A stretch of 64,000 nucleotides of DNA from Paenibacillus sp. FSL W8-0426 (GCF_037969725.1 NZ_CP150203.1:884001-948000), one strand, 5' to 3'. Positions 1 to 8,909 are shown, numbered from the stretch's first letter. Numbers and translations are program-made. The notes: a model not told the origin generated them from the sequence alone.

Positions 1-1154
1 AAAAGCTGTTTATCGAACGTTTTCCGGGGTTGTGGCGCCGGACGTCCTACAGCCATAAGCTCATTTTGAGAAATTTGTTTTTAAATAAACGAAAAGCGCT
101 GGCCAGCTCCATCGGCATCGTTGCAAGCACCGTGCTGTTAATCACTGCATTAGGGACGCAGGCTGCCTTGCAAAAAATAGCCGACCAAATCGAAAAGGTA
201 CACACCTATGACTTCAAGGTCGATTATAAGGCGGATTCGTCTGCGGATACGGTGCAGCTGCCCTCCGGCATCAAACACCATTATTTTTTGTCCGCCCTGC
301 CTGTTGAATTGGTAAAAGGGAATGAGAAGGAAAATGCCACGTTGATGGCAACGGAGAAAGAGAACTCTCTCATTCATTTCTATGACGAACACGGCAATGA
401 AATTTTTCTGGAGGATCACGGGGCGCTTGTGCCCAAATCCTATGCAGATCGTTATAACATTACAGAAGGAGACACCATCCAGTTCAAGCTCACAGAACCG
501 AAGTATCGGAACCAGACCGTGGATATGCAGGTTCTAAAGATTTCAGACCAATATAACAACCCGGCCTTTTACGTCACGCCAGCGTATTTGGACAGTTTGA
601 ACATCAGCTACAGCCCGACCTCGCTTTTGGTTCAAAGCGATCATGTTTCGAATCTTGCCGGCATCCGCAGCTTCTTTGAACAGAATCAGCAGGTGGAGAG
701 CATTGCGGACAAGACGGACTTAAAGACATCGGCGGAATATATCATCAAACAAAACCGCTTTATGTTCATCATGTTTATCATCAGTGCCGTTCTGCTCTCC
801 TTCGGCGCCGTATACACGATATCTTCCATCAACATTTACGAGCGGAAACGCGAGCTTGCCACGCTGAAGGTATTGGGTTACCCCAAACATAAAATAAACA
901 GGCTTATCTTTGCGGAAAACGGGATATTAACCGCCTTTGCGGTCATTGCCGCCATGCCGGTGGGCATTTATTTTTATGCCATCGTGGTAAAGGCGCTGTC
1001 GAGCACCCATCAACAAATTCCGGATCAGTTGAGCCCTTCCGTCATACTGGTTTCCGCCCTCTTTGCCTTTTTGTTAACCGCGTTATGCAGCTTGTTGCTC
1101 AGGGTAAAAGTGACGAAAATCAATATGATTGAATCGTTGAAAAGTATCGAATAG
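1..1154 (+). CDS. FtsX-type ABC transporter permease, C-terminal part
   Basis: The frame is open from base 3 with no stop before the window edge, so the gene begins outside; the TTG at 30 is internal. Four hydrophobic segments are visible, one near the left end and three in the last 130 residues, separated by a polar extracytoplasmic region of about 190 residues. The ending, with KRELATLKVLGYPK between the membrane helices, is the usual signature of the FtsX/MacB permease fold. Such permeases work with an ATPase in export, lipoprotein release or peptide sensing, but no ATPase is in view and the substrate cannot be given. It ends just before the AlkD-like gene, with no terminator between. Confidence 0.85.
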   Translation, partial: KLFIERFPGLWRRTSYSHKLILRNLFLNKRKALASSIGIVASTVLLITALGTQAALQKIADQIEKVHTYDFKVDYKADSSADTVQLPSGIKHHYFLSALPVELVKGNEKENATLMATEKENSLIHFYDEHGNEIFLEDHGALVPKSYADRYNITEGDTIQFKLTEPKYRNQTVDMQVLKISDQYNNPAFYVTPAYLDSLNISYSPTSLLVQSDHVSNLAGIRSFFEQNQQVESIADKTDLKTSAEYIIKQNRFMFIMFIISAVLLSFGAVYTISSINIYERKRELATLKVLGYPKHKINRLIFAENGILTAFAVIAAMPVGIYFYAIVVKALSSTHQQIPDQLSPSVILVSALFAFLLTALCSLLLRVKVTKINMIESLKSIE

Positions 1155-1266
1155 AATGGTGAAAAGAAGAGCATACAAGGTCTGGACCAAGCAGCTGCAT
1201 GTGGAAACAGGGAAGTGCGGCTGCTTGATTCGTTTTTTAACTATATCAATCAAGGAGCGTGGCTGC

Positions 1267-1974
1267 ATGAATTTGGAAGAAGTGATGCAGGAGCTTGAGG
1301 CGCTGGGAAAGGAACGCACTAAAAAAATATATATGTCGAACGGTGCGCACGAACCGCTTTTTGGCGTAGCAACCGGAGCGATGAAACCGATCGCCCGCAA
1401 AATCAAAAAGGACCAGGCATTAGCCGAGCAGTTATACGCCACAGGGAACTATGACGCAATGTATTTTGCGGGCGTCATTGCCGATCCCCAAGCGATGACG
1501 GAGGCGGATTTCGACCGCTGGATCGCGGACGCTTATTTTTATATGATCTCCGATTACATCGTGGCCGTGACGCTGTCCGAGACGGATATTGCGCAGGAAG
1601 TGGCGGACAAATGGATTGCCAGCGGCGAAGAGCTGAAAATGTCGGCAGGCTGGAGCTGTTACTGCTGGCTGCTCGGCAACCGCCCGGACAGCGAATTTTC
1701 GGAAAGCAAGCTGAGCGGGATGCTGGCCAATGTGCAGGAGACGATCCATCAATCTCCCGAACGAACCCGGTATGCGATGAACAATTTCGTATATACCGTG
1801 GCCGTTTCCTACGTTCCGCTGCATGAGAAGGCTGTGGAAACGGCGAAAGCCATCGGTCCGGTCGAAGTTCAAAAGGACAAGCCCAAGAGCAAGTTCCTGA
1901 ATGCTTCCGAAAACATTCAAAAAGCGGTGGACAAAAATCAGCTTGGCTTCAAACGCAAATATGTAAGATGCTAA
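1267..1974 (+). CDS. DNA alkylation repair (AlkD-like HEAT-repeat) protein
   Basis: A 235-residue, largely helical protein of the AlkD/DNA_alkylation (PF08713) family, whose studied members excise alkylated purines while wrapping DNA with HEAT-like repeats. The central part, with MYFAGVIADP, SDYIVAVTLSE and SAGWSCYCWLLGNRP, fits the family. The frame is open upstream to 1156, but the ATG at 1267 has AAGGAGCG about 9 bases ahead and starts at a normal family N-terminus (MNLEEVMQEL). The Asp in SDYI may be the counterpart of the AlkD catalytic Asp, but I could not align it, so activity is unproven. Confidence 0.8.
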   Translation: MNLEEVMQELEALGKERTKKIYMSNGAHEPLFGVATGAMKPIARKIKKDQALAEQLYATGNYDAMYFAGVIADPQAMTEADFDRWIADAYFYMISDYIVAVTLSETDIAQEVADKWIASGEELKMSAGWSCYCWLLGNRPDSEFSESKLSGMLANVQETIHQSPERTRYAMNNFVYTVAVSYVPLHEKAVETAKAIGPVEVQKDKPKSKFLNASENIQKAVDKNQLGFKRKYVRC

Positions 1975-2073
1975 GCGCAAATGAGCGCATAGATCATGAA
2001 TGTAAATGAATGTGGATAAACACGCGCCGGGGGCGGTTCTGCCTCACCCCATTTCCGAAAGGAGGGATATCTC

Positions 2074-2955
2074 GTGAGAACGGAACAGGAGATGTTTGAC
2101 TTGATTTTGGGCGTTGCCCGAAAGGATGAACGGATTCGTGCCGTGTACATGAACGGATCGCGTACGAATGCGAACGTGCCGAAAGATATATTCCAGGATT
2201 ACGACATCGTGTACGTCGTCACGGAAACGTCTTCTTTTATACAGGATGTCACGTGGGTCGACGTATTCGGTGACCGTATCATGATGCAGGAGCCTGACAA
2301 AAACGACCTGCCGATCGGCATGGACCTGGATGTTCAACGTTCATACGGATATTTGATGTTGTTTGCGGACGGCAACCGGATCGACCTTCACATCGAAACG
2401 AAAGAAGCGATGCTTGACCGATACGGCAGCGACAAGCTGACCGTCCCGCTGCTGGACAAGGATGGCTGCCTGCCGGCCATTCCTGCTCCGACGGATCAGG
2501 ATTATCATGTAAAGAAGCCTACGGAGGCGTTGTATCTGGGCTGCTGCAATGATTTCTGGTGGTGTCTGCAAAATGTGGCCAAAGGCATCTGGCGTGATGA
2601 ATTGCCCTATGCGAAACAAATGTTCGAAACCGTCATCAGACCACGCTTGGATCAAATGGTGTCTTGGTGGGTGGGCACGAAACAGGATTTCCAGGTTTCC
2701 GTCGGCAAAATGGGGAAATACACGAAAACGTATTTGCCGGCATCGTATTGGCAGATGTACGAGCAGACGTATTCAAACAGCGACGATGAGAAGATGTGGG
2801 GGTCCGTCTCTGCGGCATGCGCATTGTTCAGGCTGCTTGCGAGAGAAGTGGCCGGGCATTTGGGCTACGTCTACAACGAAGCGGATGATATCCATATGAG
2901 CAAGTACCTGGAGCATGTAAGAAATTTACCGCGGGATGCGAAAGGAATCTATTGA
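2074..2955 (+). CDS. aminoglycoside 6-adenylyltransferase-like protein (ANT(6) family)
   Basis: A 293-residue protein of the size and layout of streptomycin 6-adenylyltransferases (AadK/AadE). The nucleotidyltransferase core shows NGSRTN around residue 27 and QDYDIVYVV near residue 41, the latter carrying metal-binding Asp residues, followed by RIDLHIETKE. The start is GTG, set by AAAGGAGGG 8 bases upstream. Family members inactivate streptomycin by adding AMP. Chromosomal copies are common in soil Bacillales and may confer only low-level resistance, so the in vivo substrate is an inference. The next transcription signal is the T-box promoter just downstream. Confidence 0.85.
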   Translation: MRTEQEMFDLILGVARKDERIRAVYMNGSRTNANVPKDIFQDYDIVYVVTETSSFIQDVTWVDVFGDRIMMQEPDKNDLPIGMDLDVQRSYGYLMLFADGNRIDLHIETKEAMLDRYGSDKLTVPLLDKDGCLPAIPAPTDQDYHVKKPTEALYLGCCNDFWWCLQNVAKGIWRDELPYAKQMFETVIRPRLDQMVSWWVGTKQDFQVSVGKMGKYTKTYLPASYWQMYEQTYSNSDDEKMWGSVSAACALFRLLAREVAGHLGYVYNEADDIHMSKYLEHVRNLPRDAKGIY

Positions 2956-2967
2956 AAGAAGTTGGGA

Positions 2968-2997
2968 TTGACAGTCATAATATGGAAATTGTATACT
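2968..2997 (+). promoter_or_regulatory. sigma-A type promoter of the T-box leader
   Basis: TTGACA at 2968-2973, an 18-base spacer and TATACT at 2992-2997. Transcription would start near 3004, directly before the first base-paired element of the T-box, so the leader has its own promoter and is not read-through from the upstream gene. Confidence 0.75.
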
Positions 2998-3004
2998 TGC
3001 GTAA

Positions 3005-3283
3005 ATTTCACATCGCAAAACGCTTGGATCGGGAATAGTACGGAAACATGCCGTTCAGAGAGCTGCCGCATCGGTGCGAGGCAGTCGGGGGGTTCCGGAA
3101 GCTCGCCCGGGAGCGGTAAGGCTGACCTCCGCAGGAGCAGGTCTTAACGGCTGCCGCCGTCATCGGCATGGAGATGATTCGCTGCTTTACGGTGACTCGA
3201 AGGTTCAGGAGAACGGCGAATCGAAGAAGAGTGGTAGCGCGAAGGGAAACCTGTCGCCTCTTTAAGAGGCGGCGGGTTTTTGT
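3005..3283 (+). ncRNA. T-box leader RNA, predicted tRNA-Leu specific (specifier CUC)
   Basis: Stem I can be built by eye. A lower helix pairs CGCTT 3021-3025 with GAGCG 3111-3115 and CGGG 3030-3033 with CCCG 3106-3109. AGTA of the specifier loop lies at 3037-3040, followed by CGGAA 3041-3045 pairing with TTCCG 3093-3097. The conserved CAGAGAGC is at 3056-3063 and an apical helix pairs CTGCC with GGCAG at 3080-3084. In the glyQS layout (GAA, one base, codon, purine), GAA 3098-3100 is followed by G, then CTC 3102-3104, then G: a leucine codon. The T-box motif is at 3224-3241 (AGTGGTAGCGCG, one change from consensus); its TGGT bulge predicts A73 in the tRNA, which fits tRNA-Leu. A terminator follows. 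Confidence 0.88.
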
Positions 3284-3285
3284 TT
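3251..3285 (+). terminator. T-box controlled intrinsic terminator
   Basis: CGCCTC and GAGGCG pair around TTTAA, followed by GGCGGG and a T-rich run. AAGAG of the T-box can instead pair with CTCTT of this hairpin, giving the expected antiterminator. Uncharged tRNA should therefore allow read-through into the gene at 3317. Confidence 0.8.
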
Positions 3286-3316
3286 TTCCAACAATCCAAA
3301 AAGGCGGTAGGGGAGC

Positions 3317-4123
3317 ATGAGCAATATTATCGATTATTATTCGCAATTTGACGAGTGGGGCAGGCTGGAGCGCGAGCCGCTGGAGTTTCGCATCAACTGG
3401 CATTACATGAGGCAGTTCTTGCCCGAGTCGGGACGCGTTCTCGATAATGGCGCAGGGCCGGGAAAATATGCGATGGAGCTTGCCCGGCATGGCTGCCAAG
3501 TGACGCTCTGCGACTTGACGCCGCGGCTGGTGGAGATCGCGGAAGCAAAGGCCGACGAACTGGGGCTCCGCGAACGGTTCGATGGTTTCCTTGTCCGCAA
3601 TGCCGTCAACCTTGAAGGGCTGCCGGATGAGCGCTTTGATGCGTCGTTGATGATGGGGCCGCTGTACCATTTGCAACAGGAAGATGACCGTGCCCGGGCC
3701 GTGCAGGAGTTGTACCGCGTCACCAAAAAAGGAGGCATCATATTTGCGGCGTTCCAGAGCACGATGCGCATGACGCTGAACGCGCTGCAGCAGCCGCAGC
3801 ATTGGAAGCCGCTGGAACGGATGGAGTCCATCCGGGCATTCCGCAGCTCGGGCGTTTTCGATCATGCCGATGAAGGGCGATTCACCGGCGCCTATTATTT
3901 CGACGTGCACGAGATTCGGCCGTTTATGGAGAGCCATGGCTTCGAAACGCTGGAGCTGATCGGCTCATCCAGCATCGGCCATCTGCTGAGCCGGGAGCAG
4001 CAGCATTATTGGGAGGAACGGGGCGAATCCGCCGAGCTGCTGGAGCTGCTGGTCGAAGCGGCCAAAGATCCGTCCATACTGGGCGTGTCCTCCCATTTGC
4101 TGTACATTGGTAGAAAGAAATGA
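3317..4123 (+). CDS. class I SAM-dependent methyltransferase
   Basis: A 268-residue Rossmann-fold methyltransferase. Motif I reads VLDNGAGPGKYAMELA near residue 41, followed by an acidic strand end (TLCDLTPRL) and a motif-IV region (ASLMMGPLYHL). The C-terminal half is a variable substrate-recognition part, so the substrate cannot be named; it resembles UbiE/MenG-like and small-molecule methyltransferases. It is the first gene after the T-box terminator, with GTAGGGGAGC as ribosome binding site. T-box control of such a gene is unusual, since T-boxes mostly govern tRNA charging, amino acid synthesis and amino acid uptake. Confidence 0.85.
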   Translation: MSNIIDYYSQFDEWGRLEREPLEFRINWHYMRQFLPESGRVLDNGAGPGKYAMELARHGCQVTLCDLTPRLVEIAEAKADELGLRERFDGFLVRNAVNLEGLPDERFDASLMMGPLYHLQQEDDRARAVQELYRVTKKGGIIFAAFQSTMRMTLNALQQPQHWKPLERMESIRAFRSSGVFDHADEGRFTGAYYFDVHEIRPFMESHGFETLELIGSSSIGHLLSREQQHYWEERGESAELLELLVEAAKDPSILGVSSHLLYIGRKK

Positions 4124-4168
4124 GGATCGTTTGCTGATCTATATATCACCCAAAAAGGAGAATGAACG

Positions 4169-4612
4169 ATGCATTATAAACAAGCAATGCCGCATGATTA
4201 TGATTTGATTATGGAGCTGTGGAGCAAGTCGGTACAGGCAACGCATCCATTTGTACGTGCGGAAGACCTTCGGCAAATTCACGGGGAAATCCCTGCATAT
4301 CTACCTCATCTTGATGTACGGCTATGGTATGCGGACAACGATGTTTGCATCGGGTTTTCCGGCGTACAGGGACATCATCTGGAGATGCTGTTTCTGGACC
4401 CGGAGTACACCGGCAGAGGGTATGGAACGCAGATCATGCGACGTTTAGTCGGGGAATCCGGTGTGACGAGCGTCGATGTGAACAAAGACAACGGTCCTGC
4501 GATCGCGTTTTACAAGAAAAACGGATTTGCCGTGGTTGGCGAGGAGCCTACCGATGGAGAGGGACGTCCTTACCCCATATTGCATATGAAACGGACGACG
4601 GGCATGGGCTAA
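4169..4612 (+). CDS. GNAT family N-acetyltransferase (YjaB-like)
   Basis: A 147-residue single-domain acetyltransferase using acetyl-CoA. The acetyl-CoA loop is visible as YTGRGYGTQIM near residue 87, and the C-terminal part VNKDNGPAIAFYKKNGF is typical of the fold. The N-terminus (LWSKSVQATHPF) resembles E. coli YjaB. AAAAAGGAG precedes the ATG. It lies 45 bases after the methyltransferase with no terminator between and is probably co-transcribed with it. The acceptor is unknown. Confidence 0.82.
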   Translation: MHYKQAMPHDYDLIMELWSKSVQATHPFVRAEDLRQIHGEIPAYLPHLDVRLWYADNDVCIGFSGVQGHHLEMLFLDPEYTGRGYGTQIMRRLVGESGVTSVDVNKDNGPAIAFYKKNGFAVVGEEPTDGEGRPYPILHMKRTTGMG

Positions 4613-4652
4613 GGCGGGACGCAATGGAAAGAAACCAGAGGAGAGTGGGAGC

Positions 4653-5507
4653 ATGATTACGTACCGTTTTCTCGCAGGGACAAGCATTGAGGTTCTGCAT
4701 GAGGCGTTTCTAAACGCCTTTGCCGATTATCAGGTGAACATGGACATGCCCTTGGGCAAATTCGGCGAGATGCTTCGCAGAAGAGGATACGAAGAAAATG
4801 TATCGATGGGAGCCTTCGCTGGCGAAACGTTGGTGGGGTTCGTGTTAAACGGGCTGCGGAACTGGCACGGGCAAACGACCGCCTACGATTTAGGCACCGG
4901 GGTACTGCAGGAATACCGCAGGCAAGGCTTGACCAACGAGATGCTGAAGCGGGTGAGCGCCAGGTTGAAGGCCGATTCCATAGGCGGTTACTTGCTGGAG
5001 GTGCTGACCACCAACGCGTCTGCAGTTGATTTGTATGTCAAGCAGGGTTTTGTCAAGACCAGAACGTTGAGTTGTTACCGTTTGGAGCGAAGCCGGCATA
5101 TCGTACGAGCGACATGGGCGATCCGCGAGGTGGAGCCGTTTGATCCGGAGCGATTCGCGCCGTTTGCTGATTTTGATCCTTCCTGGCAAAATGCGTCTGA
5201 CTCCATTAACGCCGTTCCGGAAGTTTTTCGTTATGCAGCGGCGTTGGATGGGGATAAGGTCGTTGGTTACGGGGTCATCGATCCCCGGTCGGGAGATGTT
5301 CCCCAAATGGCGGTACATCCGGATTACCGGCGCCGGGGGATTGGCGCGAGCCTGCTGGATTGGCTGGTCCACATCGCGGAAGCGCCAAGGATCAGCGTGC
5401 TGAACATAGAGAAGGATTGCCGCTCCATGAACGTTTTTTTGAAGGCGGCGGGATTTGAGGTATTTGCGGAGCAGTACGAGATGCTGCGGACCGATCCGCA
5501 AAAATGA
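4653..5507 (+). CDS. GNAT family acetyltransferase with two GNAT domains
   Basis: A 284-residue protein with two GNAT modules. The first has its acetyl-CoA loop at about residue 90 (EYRRQGLTNEML), the second at about residue 226 (DYRRRGIGASLLDWL). Tandem GNAT proteins usually keep one active domain and use the other for substrate or dimer contacts. GAGGAGAGTGGG precedes the ATG. It follows the single-domain GNAT by 40 bases in the same direction. The substrate is unknown. Confidence 0.8.
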   Translation: MITYRFLAGTSIEVLHEAFLNAFADYQVNMDMPLGKFGEMLRRRGYEENVSMGAFAGETLVGFVLNGLRNWHGQTTAYDLGTGVLQEYRRQGLTNEMLKRVSARLKADSIGGYLLEVLTTNASAVDLYVKQGFVKTRTLSCYRLERSRHIVRATWAIREVEPFDPERFAPFADFDPSWQNASDSINAVPEVFRYAAALDGDKVVGYGVIDPRSGDVPQMAVHPDYRRRGIGASLLDWLVHIAEAPRISVLNIEKDCRSMNVFLKAAGFEVFAEQYEMLRTDPQK

Positions 5508-5612
5508 ATCCAGGCTGATCAAGGATTGATCAATACGTTTTCAGCGGGCCGGAAAGATCAATGTCATTTTTATGGTAGGCCATCATTGGCCGGTGGGAAG
5601 GAGAATTCCAAA

Positions 5613-6638
5613 ATGGTGTATAACGAACCAACGGCTATGCGATCCGTGCTTAGCCCCAAGTATCTGAAACATGTTCTGGGTGGACAGTACAGCGTTGGGT
5701 GCTGGGATAACTGCACTTTTTGGCTGCGCGGATTAAACGATACGTATCGCGTTCAGACGGAGAAAGGGATATATATCCTCCGCGTATACCGTACCGAAGT
5801 GACGGAGGCGGATGTCCAATATGAGCTGTCTGTATTGTCTAACCTGCAATCCATGCTTGCGGCATCGCCGTATGCCGATGTGGCTGAAGCCATAACCAAA
5901 ACAGACGAGAGCCAGCATACCGTGGTACATGCCCCCGAAGGGCCTCGCGTGGCCGTCTTGTTCCGCCATGTGGACGGGGTGGAGAACGTGCTGCGGGACG
6001 AGGCATCTTGTCATGCTTTCGGTCAGTCCGCCGCCGAACTGCACGCAGCGATGGATCGGGTGGAGGCGGAACTGCCGCGATACGATCTGGACCTGCGTTT
6101 TCTGATCGACGATCCGCTCGAACGGATCGTGAACTACATCGGGGAGCAGCATGCAGCGGCTGCCTTTCTCCGTGCGTTTGCGGAAGCTTTGAAAGGACGC
6201 ATCGTCCATGCGGCCAGCCAAGGAGGCGGATTGGACTGGGGGCTGTGCCATGGCGACATGCACGGCAACAATAATGCGTTTCAGCAGGGCGGCAAGTACG
6301 TTCATTACGACTTCGAGTGGTCGGCGATGGGATGGCGTGCGTATGACCTTGCCCAGGTGAAAATTCGCAAGCGGCAAGCCGAGGAGGACAAGCCGACGCT
6401 CTGGCAGGCGTTCATGGCAGGGTACCGCTCCGTGCGCGATTTCTCTGCGGCAGATGAGCAAGCCGTCGACCTGTTTGCCATTGCCCGCAGATTTTGGGTT
6501 ATGGGCCTCGATGTGGCATTTATCGAGAGCGACATGGGAGCACTCGACTATGGAGAGGATTGGCTGAACGACTTCGTGGAGGAATTCCGTAGTACGAATA
6601 TCGTGCAGGAGCCAGGTCATTCAAACCCGTTGAGCTAA
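5613..6638 (+). CDS. phosphotransferase of the aminoglycoside/homoserine kinase (APH) family
   Basis: A 341-residue protein kinase-like small-molecule phosphotransferase. The catalytic loop CHGDMHGNNN lies near residue 212 and the metal-binding DFEW near residue 231. An in-frame TTG exists at 5526, but the ATG at 5613 has GGGAAGGAGA 9 bases ahead and is preferred. It closes a same-strand run of methyl-, acetyl-, acetyl- and phosphotransferase genes and is followed by a strong terminator. APH-family proteins also phosphorylate homoserine, choline or methylthioribose, so an antibiotic substrate is not assured. Confidence 0.8.
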   Translation: MVYNEPTAMRSVLSPKYLKHVLGGQYSVGCWDNCTFWLRGLNDTYRVQTEKGIYILRVYRTEVTEADVQYELSVLSNLQSMLAASPYADVAEAITKTDESQHTVVHAPEGPRVAVLFRHVDGVENVLRDEASCHAFGQSAAELHAAMDRVEAELPRYDLDLRFLIDDPLERIVNYIGEQHAAAAFLRAFAEALKGRIVHAASQGGGLDWGLCHGDMHGNNNAFQQGGKYVHYDFEWSAMGWRAYDLAQVKIRKRQAEEDKPTLWQAFMAGYRSVRDFSAADEQAVDLFAIARRFWVMGLDVAFIESDMGALDYGEDWLNDFVEEFRSTNIVQEPGHSNPLS

Positions 6639-6648
6639 AGCAACAAAT

Positions 6649-6692
6649 AACCAGAAATGCCCCGGGTGCCGTCCCGGGGCATTTCTGGTTTC
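6649..6692. terminator. bidirectional intrinsic terminator
   Basis: An 18-bp perfect stem around the loop TGCCGT, beginning AACCAGAAATGCCCC and flanked by A and T tracts. It lies between the convergent APH-type and DUF4003 genes and can serve both. Confidence 0.9.
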
Positions 6693-6734
6693 ATATGCTG
6701 TCCGAGTTACGGCCTGAACATTGCCGATTCCACA

Positions 6735-7727
6735 TCAGTGGCTGCTGGACGATGCTGCCGCAGCTGCAGCCCCGGCGGCAGCTGCGGCCATGGCGGCCTG
6801 CTGCGCGATAAGCATCGTCGTAATGCTGGTCGACAAGCTTGTCGCAAGCACGCCGCTGCGCAGGTCTTCGACATGGTTGACGGCCGCGAGGGCAGCCGAA
6901 AACAGCAGCAGTTCCTGCTTGGTGACCGACCAGGTGCCGAACCCTTTCCGCGTGCGCAGCTCGTCAAAGGTCCGGCTTACGTCATCCACCAGCGTATCCT
7001 GTTTAACCGGCAGCAGAGAAAGCACGCCCAAGGTAGGCAGCAAATCTCCTTTATCCATCCGCAAGCTGCGCTGGCGGAAAGCGTCTTTCAATTCGAGCAG
7101 CCTGGTTCCGGCATGCGCCGAATCTTCGCCAAGCGTCAATACCTGGGTCAGGGCCTGCAGGCCATTGCCGATCGGGAACTCGCGCCGCAGTTCGGCATAC
7201 AGCTCCTCCATGCGGATCACGGAGGCTTCAGGCTCAAGCTCGGAAAGGGCAAGCATGGCCGCGAAAATGTAATCGTCCTGTCCCGTGAGGAAGGCATGCT
7301 CCGCTTTCATCCGGTCGTAGAACGTTTTGGCCCGCCGGATGACGGCATCGAACCGCTCCTTCGGGGCATGTGCGGCAATCTGGTGGGCTGCGATGACCAA
7401 ATAATCCGACGTTCTGAATTTGATTTCCTTCATCTGGTCGTAGACCGATAACGTATCGGTGAGCCGGGTTTCCTGATCCGGCGCAAGGGAGAGAAACGCG
7501 GCTAGCGTTAGCGATGAATTGCCCCTGAATGCCGAGAACAGGCGAGTGCTTTCCTTGATTCGCTCCAGATTGTGCCGGATGGCTTCGCAGTCGGCGGTTC
7601 TGTTTTCGGAAGCAAATAACAGGGCAGCCAAGCGATGAAGAATCGCGTTCTGCCATTTGAACTCTTTTTTGATGGCCTGGGTATTGGAAACGAACAGCTC
7701 GACTCGCGCCTCATGCTGCTGCTGCAT
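6735..7727 (-). CDS. DUF4003 family protein
   Basis: A 330-residue helical protein matching my recollection of the DUF4003 family of Bacillales, which has no known biochemical role. It has no signal peptide. The C-terminus is odd: after IAQQAAMA it runs into an alanine-rich tail and a short serine stretch ending in SSSSH, which suggests a flexible low-complexity end. The start ATG has ATGGAGGT 7 bases ahead. It lies downstream of the AraC gene on the same strand, so the two may share a transcript. Confidence 0.65.
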   Translation of the reverse strand: MQQQHEARVELFVSNTQAIKKEFKWQNAILHRLAALLFASENRTADCEAIRHNLERIKESTRLFSAFRGNSSLTLAAFLSLAPDQETRLTDTLSVYDQMKEIKFRTSDYLVIAAHQIAAHAPKERFDAVIRRAKTFYDRMKAEHAFLTGQDDYIFAAMLALSELEPEASVIRMEELYAELRREFPIGNGLQALTQVLTLGEDSAHAGTRLLELKDAFRQRSLRMDKGDLLPTLGVLSLLPVKQDTLVDDVSRTFDELRTRKGFGTWSVTKQELLLFSAALAAVNHVEDLRSGVLATSLSTSITTMLIAQQAAMAAAAAGAAAAAASSSSH

Positions 7728-7798
7728 GTGCAGACCTCCATTTCAAGGATGTTGTGTTGTAACCAGTGTAAAGGATATTCGGGTTTCGTACCATGATT

Positions 7799-8740
7799 TT
7801 ACACCCAGCCCGTGAATTCCAGAATGGACGCTTTCGCGGATTGCGCCTCGGATTGGGCCCCTTTGCGCCATTGTTTGGGCGATTCGCCCATAAGCTTGGA
7901 GAAGCAGCGGTTAAAGCTGGAAATGGAACGAAAGCCGACTTGCTCGGAGATCGACAGAATGGAGGCGTCCGAGCTTTTCAACTGTTTGCACGCCTCTTCG
8001 ATGCGGGTGCTGTTGAGGAAATCAAGCGGCGCCGTGCCCATGATGTCATGGAATTTTCTGCGGAAATGGGTCGTGCTCAAATGGCAGAGGTCAGCCAGAT
8101 CGTCGACGGTCATGGGAGACATGTAGTTTTTGGCGATGTGTTCGAGCGCTGGAGTAATGACCAAATCGCCCTTCGGGCGGGATTCCGATTCGTGCTCTGT
8201 CCACGGGCCGCTGCTGGAATGGATGCGAAGGAGTTCGATGTACAAGGACAGCAACAAACCGTAGGCGCTCTCCTGGTAGTAGGCATTCCGCTGCTTCAGT
8301 TCCTCCACGGCCGAGGTGGCGAGCGCATGGACTTTGGGATATCGGTCTTTGCTCAAAATGCAGTTCGTTCCTTGCACCGCCCACAGATTCGGCTCGAAGT
8401 CGCTGTAGGCGTTTTTCAATGAGTGCTTGAAGAGGTCTTCAGGCGAAAAAAAGATGTAGGACCAGAGGCTGGCCATGCCCTGCGAGCTGTACGTCGTATG
8501 AGGAAGGTATCTGGGAATGAAGGTGACATCGCCGGCTTGGAAGGGAACGGATTCCCCTTTGATGTCCATGAAGCCGCCATCCGAATAACAGATGCCGATC
8601 TCGAGATGGTTATGGAAATGGAGATGCTCGCTTCGGATATCGGAAATCTTCCAGCGTTCCCCGCTTAACAGCAGAACCGGAAAATCGATGGGCAGGCTAT
8701 AGTGGCGATATTCGATGACGGGTTTTTTCGGTTTGGGCAT
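7799..8740 (-). CDS. AraC family transcriptional regulator
   Basis: A 313-residue regulator with an N-terminal cupin-like sensor region (HLHFHNHLEIGICYSDGGFM, AGDVTFIPRYLPH) and a C-terminal AraC/XylS DNA-binding domain with both helix-turn-helix units (VDDLADLCHLSTTHFRRKF, then ILSISEQVGFRSISSFNRCF). I start it at the ATG at 8740, with GGGAGC upstream, rather than at the in-frame TTG at 8818. It diverges from the GH105-GH112 pair and is the obvious candidate to activate it in response to a rhamnogalacturonan-derived sugar; that is inference from position. Confidence 0.88.
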   Translation of the reverse strand: MPKPKKPVIEYRHYSLPIDFPVLLLSGERWKISDIRSEHLHFHNHLEIGICYSDGGFMDIKGESVPFQAGDVTFIPRYLPHTTYSSQGMASLWSYIFFSPEDLFKHSLKNAYSDFEPNLWAVQGTNCILSKDRYPKVHALATSAVEELKQRNAYYQESAYGLLLSLYIELLRIHSSSGPWTEHESESRPKGDLVITPALEHIAKNYMSPMTVDDLADLCHLSTTHFRRKFHDIMGTAPLDFLNSTRIEEACKQLKSSDASILSISEQVGFRSISSFNRCFSKLMGESPKQWRKGAQSEAQSAKASILEFTGWV

Positions 8741-8882
8741 GTTCGGCTGCTCCCATGACGTTGATTTGGGTGAAGCGTATGCAAATGAACGTGATGTCAG
8801 ATGAAACCGTGAAATCAAGATAAATGGTCGAAATTGCGCAGTTTTGTTGCGAATATGCTTAGATGGAGACTATTTTACTGCG

Positions 8883-8909
8883 TACAATGAAAGAAGTAAA
8901 GCGTTTACA
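8883..8909 (+). promoter_or_regulatory. -10 element and cre-like palindrome before GH105
   Basis: TACAAT at 8883-8888 is a good -10, but no clear -35 is present, which fits an activator-dependent promoter. Immediately downstream, GTAAAGCGTTTACA at 8896-8909 matches the CcpA consensus at all but its first two positions and is nearly palindromic. Catabolite repression is plausible; another LacI-family protein could also bind. Confidence 0.45.

Noticed and set aside
2074..6638. The ANT(6) and APH genes as a mobile resistance island
   Set aside because: No integrase, insertion sequence, attachment site or composition break was seen; the genes look chromosomal.
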